A DNA stretch of 64,000 nt from Rallus limicola. Taxonomy: Eukaryota; Chordata; Aves; Gruiformes; Rallidae. The position numbers and the translations under genes are program-made. Below the pieces are notes generated by a model that searched no databases, was not told where the DNA came from, and saw only the letters and a program-made list of their open reading frames with translations. Positions 49,239 to 62,108 of the stretch are shown one piece after another (within the stretch, counting starts at the first letter, position 1; every line of letters begins with the position of its first letter). The stretch spans positions 1-64,000 of the forward strand of contig JAKCOZ010000304.1 of assembly GCA_022605955.1 (NCBI GenBank), read 5' to 3'.

Positions 49239-52200
49239 ATGCCTTTCAGGCCTAGCTTCTTTACTTTGGGAGTTATTGCTGGACGTTTAGCATGTTTTGA
49301 ACTGCAGTCTGCTAGGGCCGAGAAAAGCACTTTAGGAGGTAGCAGGTATGTTCCTTCTTTCCAGGCAAAGGAAAAGGCTGAGAGCCAAAGTGACAGGGTC
49401 TGCTTGTGTGTCCTGTTAGGAGGTTTCAGACAAGCTATGCCTTTCAGTCCTAGCTTCTTTACTTTGGGAGTTATTGCTGGACGTTTAGCATGTTTTGAAC
49501 TGCAGTCTGCTAGGGCCGAGAAAAGCACCGTAGGAGGTTCCAGGCATGTTCCCTCTTTCCAGGCAAAGGAAAAGACTGAGAGCCAAAGTGACAGGGTCTG
49601 CTTGTGTGTCCTGTTAGGAGGTTTCAGACAAGCTATGCCTTTCAGTCCTAGCTTCTTTACTTTGGGAGTTATTGCTGGACGTTTAGCATGTTTTGAACTG
49701 CAGTCTGCTAGGGCCGAGAAAAGCACTGTAGGAGGTTCCAGGCATGTTCCCTCTTTCCAGGCAAAGGAAAAGGCTGAGAGCCAAAGTGACAGGGTCTGCT
49801 TGTGTGTCCTGTTAGGAGGTTTCAGACAAGCTATGCCTTTCAGTCCTAGCTTCTTTACTTTGGGAGTTATTGCTGGACGTTTAGCATGTTTTGAACTGCA
49901 GTCTGCTAGGGCCGAGAAAAGCACTTTAGGAGGTAGCAGGTATGTTCCCTCTTTCCATGCAAAGGAAAAGGCTGAGAGCCAAAGTGACAGGGTCTGCTTG
50001 TGTGTCCTGTTAGGAGGTTTCAGACAAGCTATGCCTTTCAGTCCTAGCTTCTTTACTTTGGGAGTTATTGCTGGACGTTTAGCATGTTTTGAACTGCAGT
50101 CTGCTAGGGCCGAGAAAAGCACCGTAGGAGGTTCCAGGCATGTTCCCTCTTTCCAGGCAAAGGAAAAGGCTGAGAGCCAAAGTGACAGGGTCTGCTTGTG
50201 TGTCCTGTTAGGAGGTTTCAGACAAGCTATGCCTTTCAGTCCTAGCTTCTTTACTTTGGGAGTTATTGCTGGACGTTTAGCATGTTTTGAACTGCAGTCT
50301 TCTAGGGCCGAGAAAAGCACTGTAGGAGGTAGGAGGTATGTTCCTTCTTTCCAGGCAAAGGAAAAGGCTGAGAGCCAAAGTGACAGGGTCTGCTTGTGTG
50401 TCCTGTTAGGAGGTTTCAGACAAGCTATGCCTTTCAGTCCTAGCTTCTTTACTTTGGGAGTTATTGCTGGACGTTTAGCATGTTTTGAACTGCAGTCTGC
50501 TAGGGCCGAGAAAAGCACCGTAGGAGGTTCCAGGCATGTTCCCTCTTTCCAGGCAAAGGAAAAGGCTGAGAGCCAAAGTGACAGGGTCTGTTTGTGTGTC
50601 CTGTTAGGAGGTTTCAGACAAGCTATGCCTTTCAGTCCTAGCTTCTTTACTTTGGGAGTTATTGCTGGACGTTTAGCATGTTTTGAACTGCAGTCTGCTA
50701 GGGCCGAGAAAAGCACTGTAGGAGGTAGCAGGTATGTTCCTTCTATCCAGGCAAAGGAAAAGGCTGAGAGCCAAAGTGACAGGGTCTGCTTGTGTGTCCT
50801 GTTAGGAGGTTTCAGACAAGCTATGCCTTTCAGTCCTAGCTTCTATACTTTGGGAGTTATTGCTGGACGTTTAGCAAGTTTTGACCTGCAGTCTGCTAGG
50901 GCCGAGAAAAGCACCGTAGGAGGTTCCAGGCATGTTCCCTCTTTCCAGGCAAAGGAAAAGGCTGAGAGCCAAAGTGACAGGGTCTGCTTGTGTGTCCTGT
51001 TAGGAGGTTTCAGACAAGCTATGCCTTTCATGCCTAGCTTCTTTACTTTGGGAGTTATTGCTGGACGTTTAGCATGTTTTGAACTGCAGTCTGCTAGGGC
51101 CGAGAAAAGCACCGTAGGAGGTTCCAGGCATGTTCCCTCTTTCCAGGCAAAGGAAAAGGCTGAGAGCCAAAGTGACAGGGTCTGCTTGTGTGTCCTGTTA
51201 GGAGGTTTCAGACAAGCTATGCCTTTCAGTCCTAGCTTCTTTACTTTGGGAGTTATTGCTGGACGTTTAGCATGTTTTGAACTGCAGTCTGCTAGGGCCG
51301 AGAAAAGCACCGTAGGAGGTTCCAGGCATGTTCCCTCTTTCCAGGCAAAGGAAAAGGCTGAGAGCCAAAGTGACAGGGTCTGCTTGTGTGTCCTGTTAGG
51401 AGGTTTCAGACAAGCTATTCCTTTCATGCCTAGCTTCTTTACTTTGGGAGTTATTGCTGGACGTTTAGCATGTTTTGAACTGCAGTCTGCTAGGGCCGAG
51501 AAAAGCACCGTAGGAGGTTCCAGGCATGTTCCCTCTTTCCAGGCAAAGGAAAAGGCTGAGAGCCAAAGTGACAGGGTCTGCTTGTGTGTCCTGTTAGGAG
51601 GTTTCAGACAAGCTATGCCTTTCAGTCCTAGCTTCTTTACTTTGGGAGTTATTGCTGGACGTTTAGCATGTTTTGAACTGCAGTCTTCTAGGGCCGAGAA
51701 AAGCACTGTAGGAGGTAGGAGGTATGTTCCTTCTTTCCAGGCAAAGGAAAAGGCTGAGAGCCAAAGTGACAGGGTCTGCTTGTGTGTCCTGTTAGGAGGT
51801 TTCAGACAAGCTATGCCTTTCAGTCCTAGCTTCTTTACTTTGGGAGTTATTGCTGGACGTTTAGCATGTTTTGAACTGCAGTCTGCTAGGGCCGAGAAAA
51901 GCACCGTAGGAGGTTCCAGGCATGTTCCCTCTTTCCAGGCAAAGGAAAAGGCTGAGAGCCAAAGTGACAGGGTCTGCTTGTGTGTCCTGTTAGGAGGTTT
52001 CAGACAAGCTATGCCTTTCAGTCCTAGCTTCTTTACTTTGGGAGTTATTGCTGGACGTTTAGCATGTTTTGAACTGCAGTCTGCTAGGGCCGAGAAAAGC
52101 ACCGTAGGAGGTTCCAGGCATGTTCCCTCTTTCCAGGCAAAGGAAAAGGCTGAGAGCCAAAGTGACAGGGTCTGCTTGTGTGTCCTGTTAGGAGGTTTCA

Positions 52201-52406
52201 GACAAGCTATGCCTTTATGTCCTAGCTTCTTGACTTTGGGAGTTATTGCTGGACGTTTAGCATGTTTTGAACTGCAGTCTGCTAGGGCCGAGAAAAGCAT
52301 CGTAGGAGGTTCCAGGCATGTTCCCTCTTTCCAGGCAAAGGAAAAGGCTGAGAGCCAAAGTGACAGGGTCTGCTTGTGTGTCCTGTTATAAGGTTTCAGA
52401 CAAGCT
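49239..52406. repeat. TATAAGG-delimited block A, 16 monomers
   Basis: Unit order: RY, SH, SH, SY, SH, SY, SH, SY, SH, MH, SH, MH, SY, SH, SH, and a final unit with CCTTTATGTCC and TTCTTGACTT. Two Y units have CACTTTAGG (near 49330 and 49924). Units 6 and 13 share TCTTCTAGGG plus GGTAGGAGG. Unit 9 is the TATACTTT/AGCAAGTT type with GACCTG. Block end marker TATAAGG is at 52387-52393. Confidence 0.88.
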
Positions 52407-54584
52407 ATGCCTTTCATGCCTAGCTTCTTTACTTTGGGAGTTATTGCTGGACGTTTAGCATGTTTTGAACTGCAGTCTGCTAGGGCCGAGAAAAGCACTG
52501 TAGGAGGTAGCAGGTATGTTCCTTCTTTCCAGGCAAAGGAAAAGGCTGAGAGCCAAAGTGACAGGGTCTGCTTGTGTGTCCTGTTAGGAGGTTTCAGACA
52601 AGCTATGCCTTTCAGTCCTAGCTTCTTTACTTTGGGAGTTATTGCTGGACGTTTAGCATGTTTTGAACTGCAGTCTGCTAGGGCCGAGAAAAGCACCGTA
52701 GGAGGTTCCAGGCATGTTCCCTCTTTCCAGGCAAAGGAAAAGGCTGAGAGCCAAAGTGACAGGGTCTGCTTGTGTGTCCTGTTAGGAGGTTTCAGACAAG
52801 CTATGCCTTTCAGTCCTAGCTTCTTTACTTTGGGAGTTATTGCTGGACGTTTAGCATGTTTTGAACTGCAGTCTGCTAGGGCCGAGAAAAGCACCGTAGG
52901 AGGTTCCAGGCATGTTCCCTCTTTCCAGGCAAAGGAAAAGGCTGAGAGCCAAAGTGACAGGGTCTGCTTGTGTGTCCTGTTAGGAGGTTTCAGACAAGCT
53001 ATGCCTTTCAGTCCTAGCTTCTTTACTTTGGGAGTTATTGCTGGACGTTTAGCATGTTTTGAACTGCAGTCTGCTAGGGCCGAGAAAAGCACCGTAGGAG
53101 GTTCCAGGCATGTTCCCTCTTTCCAGGCAAAGGAAAAGGCTGAGAGCCAAAGTGACAGGGTCTGCTTGTGTGTCCTGTTAGGAGGTTTCAGACAAGCTAT
53201 GCCTTTCATGCCTAGCTTCTTTACTTTGGGAGTTATTGCTGGACGTTTAGCATGTTTTGAACTGCAGTCTGCTAGGGCCGAGAAAAGCACTGTAGGAGGT
53301 AGGAGGTATGTTCCTTCTTTCCAGGCAAAGGAAAAGGCTGAGAGCCAAAGTGACAGGGTCTGCTTGTGTGTCCTGTTAGGAGGTTTCAGACAAGCTATGC
53401 CTTTCAGTCCTAGCTTCTTTACTTTGGGAGTTATTGCTGGACGTTTAGCATGTTTTGAACTGCAGTCTGCTAGGGCCGAGAAAAGCACCGTAGGAGGTTC
53501 CAGGCATGTTCCCTCTTTCCAGGCAAAGGAAAAGGCTGAGAGCCAAAGTGACAGGGTCTGCTTGTGTGTCCTGTTAGGAGGTTTCAGACAAGCTATGCCT
53601 TTCAGTCCTAGCTTCTTTACTTTGGGAGTTATTGCTGGACGTTTAGCATGTTTTGAACTGCAGTCTGCTAGGGCTGAGAAAAGCACTGTAGGAGCTTCCA
53701 GGCATGTTCCCTCTTTCCAGGCAAAGGAAAAGGCTGAGAGCCAAAGTGACAGGGTCTGCTTGTGTGTCCTGTTAGGAGGTTTCAGACAAGCTATGCCTTT
53801 CAGTCCTAGCTTCTTTACTTTGGGAGTTATTGCTGGACGTTTAGCATGTTTTGAACTGCAGTCTGCTAGGGCCGAGAAAAGCACCGTAGGAGGTTCCAGG
53901 CATGTTCCCTCTTTCCAGGCAAAGGAAAAGGCTGAGAGCCAAAGTGACAGGGTCTGCTTGTGTGTCCTGTTAGGAGGTTTCAGACAAGCTATGCCTTTCA
54001 TGCCTAGCTTCTTTACTTTGGGAGTTATTGCTGGACGTTTAGCATGTTTTGAACTGCAGTCTGCTAGGGCCGAGAAAAGCACCGTAGGAGGTTCCAGGCA
54101 TGTTCCCTCTTTCCAGGCAAAGGAAAAGGCTGAGAGCCAAAGTGACAGGGTCTGCTTGTGTGTCCTGTTAGGAGGTTTCAGACAAGCTATGCCTTTCATG
54201 CCTAGCTTCTTTACTTTGGGAGTTATTGCTGGACGTTTAGCATGTTTTGAACTGCAGTCTGCTAGGGCCGAGAAAAGCACCGTAGGAGGTTCCAGGCATG
54301 TTCCCTCTTTCCAGGCAAAGGAAAAGGCTGAGAGCCAAAGTGACAGGGTCTGCTTGTGTGTCCTGTTAGGAGGTTTCAGACAAGCTATGCCTTTATGTCC
54401 TAGCTTCTTGACTTTGGGAGTTATTGCTGGACGTTTAGCATGTTTTGAACTGCAGTCTGCTAGGGCCGAGAAAAGCATCGTAGGAGGTTCCAGGCATGTT
54501 CCCTCTTTCCAGGCAAAGGAAAAGGCTGAGAGCCAAAGTGACAGGGTCTGCTTGTGTGTCCTGTTATAAGGTTTCAGACAAGCT
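52407..54584. repeat. TATAAGG-delimited block B, 11 monomers
   Basis: Unit order: MY, SH, SH, SH, MY with GGTAGGAGG, SH, SH with GGCTGAG and GGAGCTTCC, SH, MH, MH, and the CCTTTATGTCC/TTCTTGACTT unit that also ends block A. Marker TATAAGG is at 54565-54571. The final unit carries CATCGTAGG, as in block A. Confidence 0.9.
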
Positions 54585-56564
54585 ATGCCTTTCATGCCTA
54601 GCTTCTTTACTTTGGGAGTTATTGCTGGACGTTTAGCATGTTTTGAACTGCAGTCTGCTAGGGCCGAGAAAAGCACTGTAGGAGGTAGCAGGTATGTTCC
54701 TTCTTTCCAGGCAAAGGAAAAGGCTGAGAGCCAAAGTGACAGGGTCTGCTTGTGTGTCCTGTTAGGAGGTTTCAGACAAGCTATGCCTTTCAGTCCTAGC
54801 TTCTTTACTTTGGGAGTTATTGCTGGACGTTTAGCATGTTTTGAACTGCAGTCTGCTAGGGCCGAGAAAAGCACCGTAGGAGGTTCCAGGCATGTTCCCT
54901 CTTTCCAGGCAAAGGAAAAGGCTGAAAGCCAAAGTGACAGGGTCTGCTTGTGTGTCCTGTTAGGAGGTTTCAGACAAGCTATGCCTTTCAGTCCTAGCTT
55001 CTTTACTTTGGGAGTTATTGCTGGACGTTTAGCATGTTTTGAACTGCAGTCTGCTAGGGCCGAGAAAAGCACCGTAGGAGGTTCCAGGCATGTTCCCTCT
55101 TTCCAGGCAAAGGAAAAGGCTGAGAGCCAAAGTGACAGGGTCTGCTTGTGTGTCCTGTTAGGAGGTTTCAGACAAGCTATGCCTTTCATGCCTAGCTTCT
55201 TTACTTTGGGAGTTATTGCTGGACGTTTAGCATGTTTTGAACTGCAGTCTGCTAGGGCCGAGAAAAGCACCGTAGGAGGTTCCAGGCATGTTCCCTCTTT
55301 CCAGGCAAAGGAAAAGGCTGAGAGCCAAAGTGACAGGGTCTGCTTGTGTGTCCTGTTAGGAGGTTTCAGACAAGCTATGCCTTTCATGCCTAGCTTCTTT
55401 ACTTTGGGAGTTATTGCTGGACGTTTAGCATGTTTTGAACTGCAGTCTGCTAGGGCCGAGAAAAGCACTGTAGGAGGTAGGAGGTATGTTCCTTCTTTCC
55501 AGGCAAAGGAAAAGGCTGAGAGCCAAAGTGACAGGGTCTGCTTGTGTGTCCTGTTAGGAGGTTTCAGACAAGCTATGCCTTTCAGTCCTAGCTTCTTTAC
55601 TTTGGGAGTTATTGCTGGACGTTTAGCATGTTTTGAACTGCAGTCTGCTAGGGCCGAGAAAAGCACCGTAGGAGGTTCCAGGCATGTTCCCTCTTTCCAG
55701 GCAAAGGAAAAGGCTGAGAGCCAAAGTGACAGGGTCTGCTTGTGTGTCCTGTTAGGAGGTTTCAGACAAGCTATGCCTTTCAGTCCTAGCTTCTTTACTT
55801 TGGGAGTTATTGCTGGACGTTTAGCATGTTTTGAACTGCAGTCTGCTAGGGCTGAGAAAAGCACTGTAGGAGCTTCCAGGCATGTTCCCTCTTTCCAGGC
55901 AAAGGAAAAGGCTGAGAGCCAAAGTGACAGGGTCTGCTTGTGTGTCCTGTTAGGAGGTTTCAGACAAGCTATGCCTTTCAGTCCTAGCTTCTTTACTTTG
56001 GGAGTTATTGCTGGACGTTTAGCATGTTTTGAACTGCAGTCTGCTAGGGCCGAGAAAAGCACCGTAGGAGGTTCCAGGCATGTTCCCTCTTTCCAGGCAA
56101 AGGAAAAGGCTGAGAGCCAAAGTGACAGGGTCTGCTTGTGTGTCCTGTTAGGAGGTTTCAGACAAGCTATGCCTTTCATGCCTAGCTTCTTTACTTTGGG
56201 AGTTATTGCTGGACGTTTAGCATGTTTTGAACTGCAGTCTGCTAGGGCCGAGAAAAGCACCGTAGGAGGTTCCAGGCATGTTCCCTCTTTCCAGGCAAAG
56301 GAAAAGGCTGAGAGCCAAAGTGACAGGGTCTGCTTGTGTGTCCTGTTAGGAGGTTTCAGACAAGCTATGCCTTTCATGCCTAGCTTCTTTACTTTGGGAG
56401 TTATTGCTGGACGTTTAGCATGTTTTGAACTGCAGTCTGCTAGGGCCGAGAAAAGCACCATAGGAGGTTCCAGGCATGTTCCCTCTTTCCAGGCAAAGGA
56501 AAAGGCTGAGAGCCAAAGTGACAGGATCTGCTTGTGTGTCCTGTTATAAGGTTTCAGACAAGCT
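54585..56564. repeat. TATAAGG-delimited block C, 10 monomers
   Basis: Order as in block B (MY, SH, SH, MH, MY with GGTAGGAGG, SH, SH with GGCTGAG/GGAGCTTCC, SH, MH, MH) with one B-site change at unit 4 and without the CCTTTATGTCC unit. The last MH carries the TATAAGG marker (56545-56551), CACCATAGG and CAGGATCTG. B and C are clearly sister blocks. Confidence 0.9.
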
Positions 56565-58742
56565 ATGCCTTTCAGTCCTAGCTTCTTTACTTTGGGAGTT
56601 ATTGCTGGACGTTTAGCATGTTTTGAACTGCAGTCTGCTAGGGCCGAGAAAAGCACTGTAGGAGGTAGCAGGTATGTTCCTTCTTTCCAGGCAAAGGAAA
56701 AGGCTGAGAGCCAAAGTGACAGGGTCTGCTTGTGTGTCCTGTTAGGAGGTTTCAGACAAGCTATGCCTTTCAGTCCTAGCTTCTTTACTTTGGGAGTTAT
56801 TGCTGGACGTTTAGCATGTTTTGAACTGCAGTCTGCTAGGGCCGAGAAAAGCACCGTAGGAGGTTCCAGGCATGTTCCCTCTTTCCAGGCAAAGGAAAAG
56901 ACTGAGAGCCAAAGTGACAGGGTCTGCTTGTGTGTCCTGTTAGGAGGTTTCAGACAAGCTATGCCTTTCATGCCTAGCTTCTTTACTTTGGGAGTTATTG
57001 CTGGACGTTTAGCATGTTTTGAACTGCAGTCTGCTAGGGCCGAGAAAAGCACCGTAGGAGGTTCCAGGCATGTTCCCTCTTTCCAGGCAAAGGAAAAGGC
57101 TGAGAGCCAAAGTGACAGGGTCTGCTTGTGTGTCCTGTTAGGAGGTTTCAGACAAGCTATGCCTTTCATGCCTAGCTTCTTTACTTTGGGAGTTATTGCT
57201 GGACGTTTAGCATGTTTTGAACTGCAGTCTGCTAGGGCCGAGAAAAGCACCGTAGGAGGTTCCAGGCATGTTCCCTCTTTCCAGGCAAAGGAAAAGGCTG
57301 AGAGCCAAAGTGACAGGGTCTGCTTGTGTGTCCTGTTAGGAGGTTTCAGACAAGCTATGCCTTTCAGTCCTAGCTTCTTTACTTTGGGAGTTATTGCTGG
57401 ACGTTTAGCATGTTTTGAACTGCAGTCTGCTAGGGCCGAGAAAAGCACTGTAGGAGGTAGCAGGTATGTTCCTTCTTTCCAGGCAAAGGAAAAGGCTGAG
57501 AGCCAAAGTGACAGGGTCTGCTTGTGTGTCCTGTTAGGAGGTTTCAGACAAGCTATGCCTTTCAGTCCTAGCTTCTTTACTTTGGGAGTTATTGCTGGAC
57601 GTTTAGCATGTTTTGAACTGCAGTCTGCTAGGGCCGAGAAAAGCACCGTAGGAGGTTCCAGGCATGTTCCCTCTTTCCAGGCAAAGGAAAAGGCTGAGAG
57701 CCAAAGTGACAGGGTCTGCTTGTGTGTCCTGTTAGGAGGTTTCAGACAAGCTATGCCTTTCAGTCCTAGCTTCTTTACTTTGGGAGTTATTGCTGGACGT
57801 TTAGCATGTTTTGAACTGCAGTCTGCTAGGGCCGAGAAAAGCACTGTAGGAGGTAGCAGGTATGTTCCTTCTTTCCAGGCAAAGGAAAAGGCTGAGAGCC
57901 AAAGTGACAGGGTCTGCTTGTGTGTCCTGTTAGGAGGTTTCAGACAAGCTATGCCTTTCATGCCTAGCTTCTTTACTTTGGGAGTTATTGCTGGACGTTT
58001 AGCATGTTTTGAACTGCAGTCTGCTAGGGCCGAGAAAAGCACCGTAGAAGCTTCTAGGCATGTTCCCTCTTTCCAGGCAAAGGAAAAGGCTGAGAGCCAA
58101 AGTGACAGGGTCTGCTTGTGTGTCCTGTTAGGAGGTTTCAGACAAGCTATGCCTTTCATGCCTAGCTTCTTTACTTTGGGAGTTATTGCTGGACGTTTAG
58201 CATGTTTTGAACTGCAGTCTGCTAGGGCCGAGAAAAGCACCGTAGGAGGTTCCAGGCATGTTCCCTCTTTCCATGCAAAGGAAAAGGCTGAGAGCCAAAG
58301 TGACAGGGTCTGCTTGTGTGTCCTGTTAGGAGGTTTCAGACAAGCTATGCCTTTCATGCCTAGCTTCTTTACTTTGGGAGTTATTGCTGGACGTTTAGCA
58401 TGTTTTGAACTGCAGTCTGCTAGGGCCGAGAAAAGCACCGTAGGAGGTTCCAGGCATGTTCCCTCTTTCCAGGCAAAGGAAAAGGCTGAGAGCCAAAGTG
58501 ACAGGGTCTGCTTGTGTGTCCTGGTAGGAGGTTTCAGACAAGCTATGCCTTTCATGCCTAGCTTCTTTACTTTGGGAGTTATTGCTGGACGTTTAGCATG
58601 TTTTGAACTGCAGTCTGCTAGGGCCGAGAAAAGCACCGTAGGAGGTTCCAGGCATGTTCCCTCTTTCCAGGCAAAGGAAAAGGCTGAGAGCCAAAGTGAC
58701 AGGGTCTGCTTGTGTGTCCTGTTATAAGGTTTCAGACAAGCT
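56565..58742. repeat. TATAAGG-delimited block D, 11 monomers
   Basis: Unit order: SY, SH with AAAAGACTG, MH, MH, SY, SH, SY, MH with palindrome, MH with CCATGC, MH with CTGGTAGG, MH. Marker at 58723-58729. Its second unit links it to blocks A, E and F and not to B and C. Confidence 0.88.
58045..58056. other. 12-bp palindrome, site 4
   Basis: Lies in an M unit, unlike sites 1-3 which are in S units, and is followed, not preceded, by a CCATGC unit (58272). The change of context suggests transfer of a short segment between monomers. Confidence 0.93.
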
Positions 58743-61316
58743 ATGCCTTTCATGCCTAGCTTCTTTACTTTGGGAGTTATTGCTGGACGTTTAGCATGTT
58801 TTGAACTGCAGTCTGCTAGGGCCGAGAAAAGCACTGTAGGAGGTAGCAGGTATGTTCCTTCTTTCCAGGCAAAGGAAAAGGCTGAGAGCCAAAGTGACAG
58901 GGTCTGCTTGTGTGTCCTGTTAGGAGGTTTCAGACAAGCTATGCCTTTCAGTCCTAGCTTCTTTACTTTGGGAGTTATTGCTGGACGTTTAGCATGTTTT
59001 GAACTGCAGTCTGCTAGGGCCGAGAAAAGCACCGTAGGAGGTTCCAGGCATGTTCCCTCTTTCCAGGCAAAGGAAAAGACTGAGAGCCAAAGTGACAGGG
59101 TCTGCTTGTGTGTCCTGTTAGGAGGTTTCAGACAAGCTATGCCTTTCATGCCTAGCTTCTTTACTTTGGGAGTTATTGCTGGACGTTTAGCATGTTTTGA
59201 ACTGCAGTCTGCTAGGGCCGAGAAAAGCACTGTAGGAGGTTCCAGGCATGTTCCCTCTTTCCAGGCAAAGGAAAAGGCTGAGAGCCAAAGTGACAGGGTC
59301 TGCTTGTGTGTCCTGTTAGGAGGTTTCAGACAAGCTATGCCTTTCAGTCCTAGCTTCTTTACTTTGGGAGTTATTGCTGGACGTTTAGCATGTTTTGAAC
59401 TGCAGTCTGCTAGGGCCGAGAAAAGCACCGTAGGAGGTTCCAGGCATGTTCCCTCTTTCCATGCAAAGGAAAAGGCTGAGAGCCAAAGTGACAGGGTCTG
59501 CTTGTGTGTCCTGTTAGGAGGTTTCAGACAAGCTATGCCTTTCAGTCCTAGCTTCTTTACTTTGGGAGTTATTGCTGGACGTTTAGCATGTTTTGAACTG
59601 TAGTCTGCTAGGGCCGAGAAAAGCACCGTAGGAGGTTCCAGGCATGTTCCCTCTTTCCAGGCAAAGGAAAAGGCTGAGAGCCAAAGTGACAGGGTCTGCT
59701 TGTGTGTCCTGTTAGGAGGTTTCAGACAAGCTATGCCTTTCAGTCCTAGCTTCTTTACTTTGGGAGTTATTGCTGGACGTTTAGCATGTTTTGAACTGCA
59801 GTCTTCTAGGGCCGAGAAAAGCACTGTAGGAGGTAGGAGGTATGTTCCTTCTTTCCAGGCAAAGGAAAAGGCTGAGAGCCAAAGTGACAGGGTCTGCTTG
59901 TGTGTCCTGTTAGGAGGTTTCAGACAAGCTATGCCTTTCAGTCCTAGCTTCTTTACTTTGGGAGTTATTGCTGGACGTTTAGCATGTTTTGAACTGCAGT
60001 CTGCTAGGGCCGAGAAAAGCACCGTAGGAGGTTCCAGGCATGTTCCCTCTTTCCAGGCAAAGGAAAAGGCTGAGAGCCAAAGTGACAGGGTCTGCTTGTG
60101 TGTCCTGTTAGGAGGTTTCAGACAAGCTATGCCTTTCAGTCCTAGCTTCTTTACTTTGGGAGTTATTGCTGGACGTTTAGCATGTTTTGAACTGCAGTCT
60201 GCTAGGGCCGAGAAAAGCACCGTAGGAGGTTCCAGGCATGTTCCCTCTTTCCAGGCAAAGGAAAAGGCTGAGAGCCAAAGTGACAGGGTCTGCTTGTGTG
60301 TCCTGTTAGGAGGTTTCAGACAAGCTATGCCTTTCAGTCCTAGCTTCTATACTTTGGGAGTTATTGCTGGACGTTTAGCAAGTTTTGAACTGCAGTCTGC
60401 TAGGGCCGAGAAAAGCACCGTAGGAGGTTCCAGGCATGTTCCCTCTTTCCAGGCAAAGGAAAAGGCTGAGAGCCAAAGTGACAGGGTCTGCTTGTGTGTC
60501 CTGTTAGGAGGTTTCAGACAAGCTATGCCTTTCAGTCCTAGCTTCTTTACTTTGGGAGTTATTGCTGGACGTTTAGCATGTTTTGAACTGCAGTCTGCTA
60601 GGGCCGAGAAAAGCACCGTATGAGGTTCCAGGCATGTTCCCTCTTTCCAGGCAAAGGAAAAGGCTGAGAGCCAAAGTGACAGGGTCTGCTTGTATGTCCT
60701 GTTAGGAGGTTTCAGACAAGCTATGCCTTTCAGTCCTAGCTTCTTTACTTTGGGAGTTATTGCTGGACGTTTAGCATGTTTTGAACTGCAGTCTGCTAGG
60801 GCCGAGAAAAGCACCGTAGGAGGTTCCAGGCATGTTCCCTCTTTCCAGGCAAAGGAAAAGGCTGAGAGCCAAAGTGACAGGGTCTGCTTGTGTGTCCTGT
60901 TAGGAGGTTTCAGACAAGCTATGCCTTTCATGCCTAGCTTCTTTACTTTGGGAGTTATTGCTGGACGTTTAGCATGTTTTGAACTGCAGTCTGCTAGGGC
61001 CGAGAAAAGCACCGTAGGAGGTTCCAGGCATGTTCCCTCTTTCCAGGCAAAGGAAAAGGCTGAGAGCCAAAGTGACAGGGTCTGCTTGTGTGTCCTGTTA
61101 GGAGGTTTCAGACAAGCTATGCCTTTCATGCCTAGCTTCTTTACTTTGGGAGTTATTGCTGGACGTTTAGCATGTTTTGAACTGCAGTCTGCTAGGGCCG
61201 AGAAAAGCACCGTAGGAGGTTCCAGGCATGTTCCCTCTTTCCAGGCAAAGGAAAAGGCTGAGAGCCAAAGTGACAGGATCTGCTTGTGTGTCCTGTTATA
61301 AGGTTTCAGACAAGCT
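58743..61316. repeat. TATAAGG-delimited block E, 13 monomers
   Basis: Unit order: MY, SH with AAAAGACTG, MH, SH with CCATGC, SH with CTGTAG (PstI site lost, 59601), SY with TCTTCTAGGG/GGTAGGAGG, SH, SH, SH with TATACTTT/AGCAAGTT, SH with CGTATGAGG and TGTATGTCC, SH, MH, MH with CAGGATCTG. Marker at 61297-61303. Units 6-9 lie 48 units after the matching units of block A. Confidence 0.88.
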
Positions 61317-62108
61317 ATGCCTTTCAGTCCTAGCTTCTTTACTTTGGGAGTTATTGCTGGACGTTTAGCATGTTTTGAACTGCAGTCTGCTAGGGCCGAG
61401 AAAAGCACTGTAGGAGGTAGCAGGTATGTTCCTTCTTTCCAGGCAAAGGAAAAGGCTGAGAGCCAAAGTGACAGGGTCTGCTTGTGTGTCTTGTTAGGAG
61501 TTTTCAGACAAGCTATGCCTTTCAGTCCTAGCTTCTTTACTTTGGGAGTTATTGCTGGACGTTTAGCATGTTTTGAACTGCAGTCTGCTAGGGCCGAGAA
61601 AAGCACCGTAGGAGGTTCCAGGCATGTTCCCTCTTTCCAGGCAAAGGAAAAGACTGAGAGCCAAAGTGACAGGGTCTGCTTGTGTGTCCTGTTAGGAGGT
61701 TTCAGACAAGCTATGCCTTTCATGCCTAGCTTCTTTACTTTGGGAGTTATTGCTGGACGTTTAGCATGTTTTGAACTGCAGTCTGCTAGGGCCGAGAAAA
61801 GCACTGTAGGAGGTTCCAGGCATGTTCCCTCTTTCCAGGCAAAGGAAAAGGCTGAGAGCCAAAGTGACAGGGTCTGCTTGTGTGTCCTGTTAGGAGGTTT
61901 CAGACAAGCTATGCCTTTCAGTCCTAGCTTCTTTACTTTGGGAGTTATTGCTGGACGTTTAGCATGTTTTGAACTGCAGTCTGCTAGGGCCGAGAAAAGC
62001 ACCGTAGGAGGTTCCAGGCATGTTCCCTCTTTCCAGGCAAAGGAAAAGGCTGAGAGCCAAAGTGACAGGGTCTGCTTGTGTGTCCTGTTAGGAGGTTTCA
62101 GACAAGCT

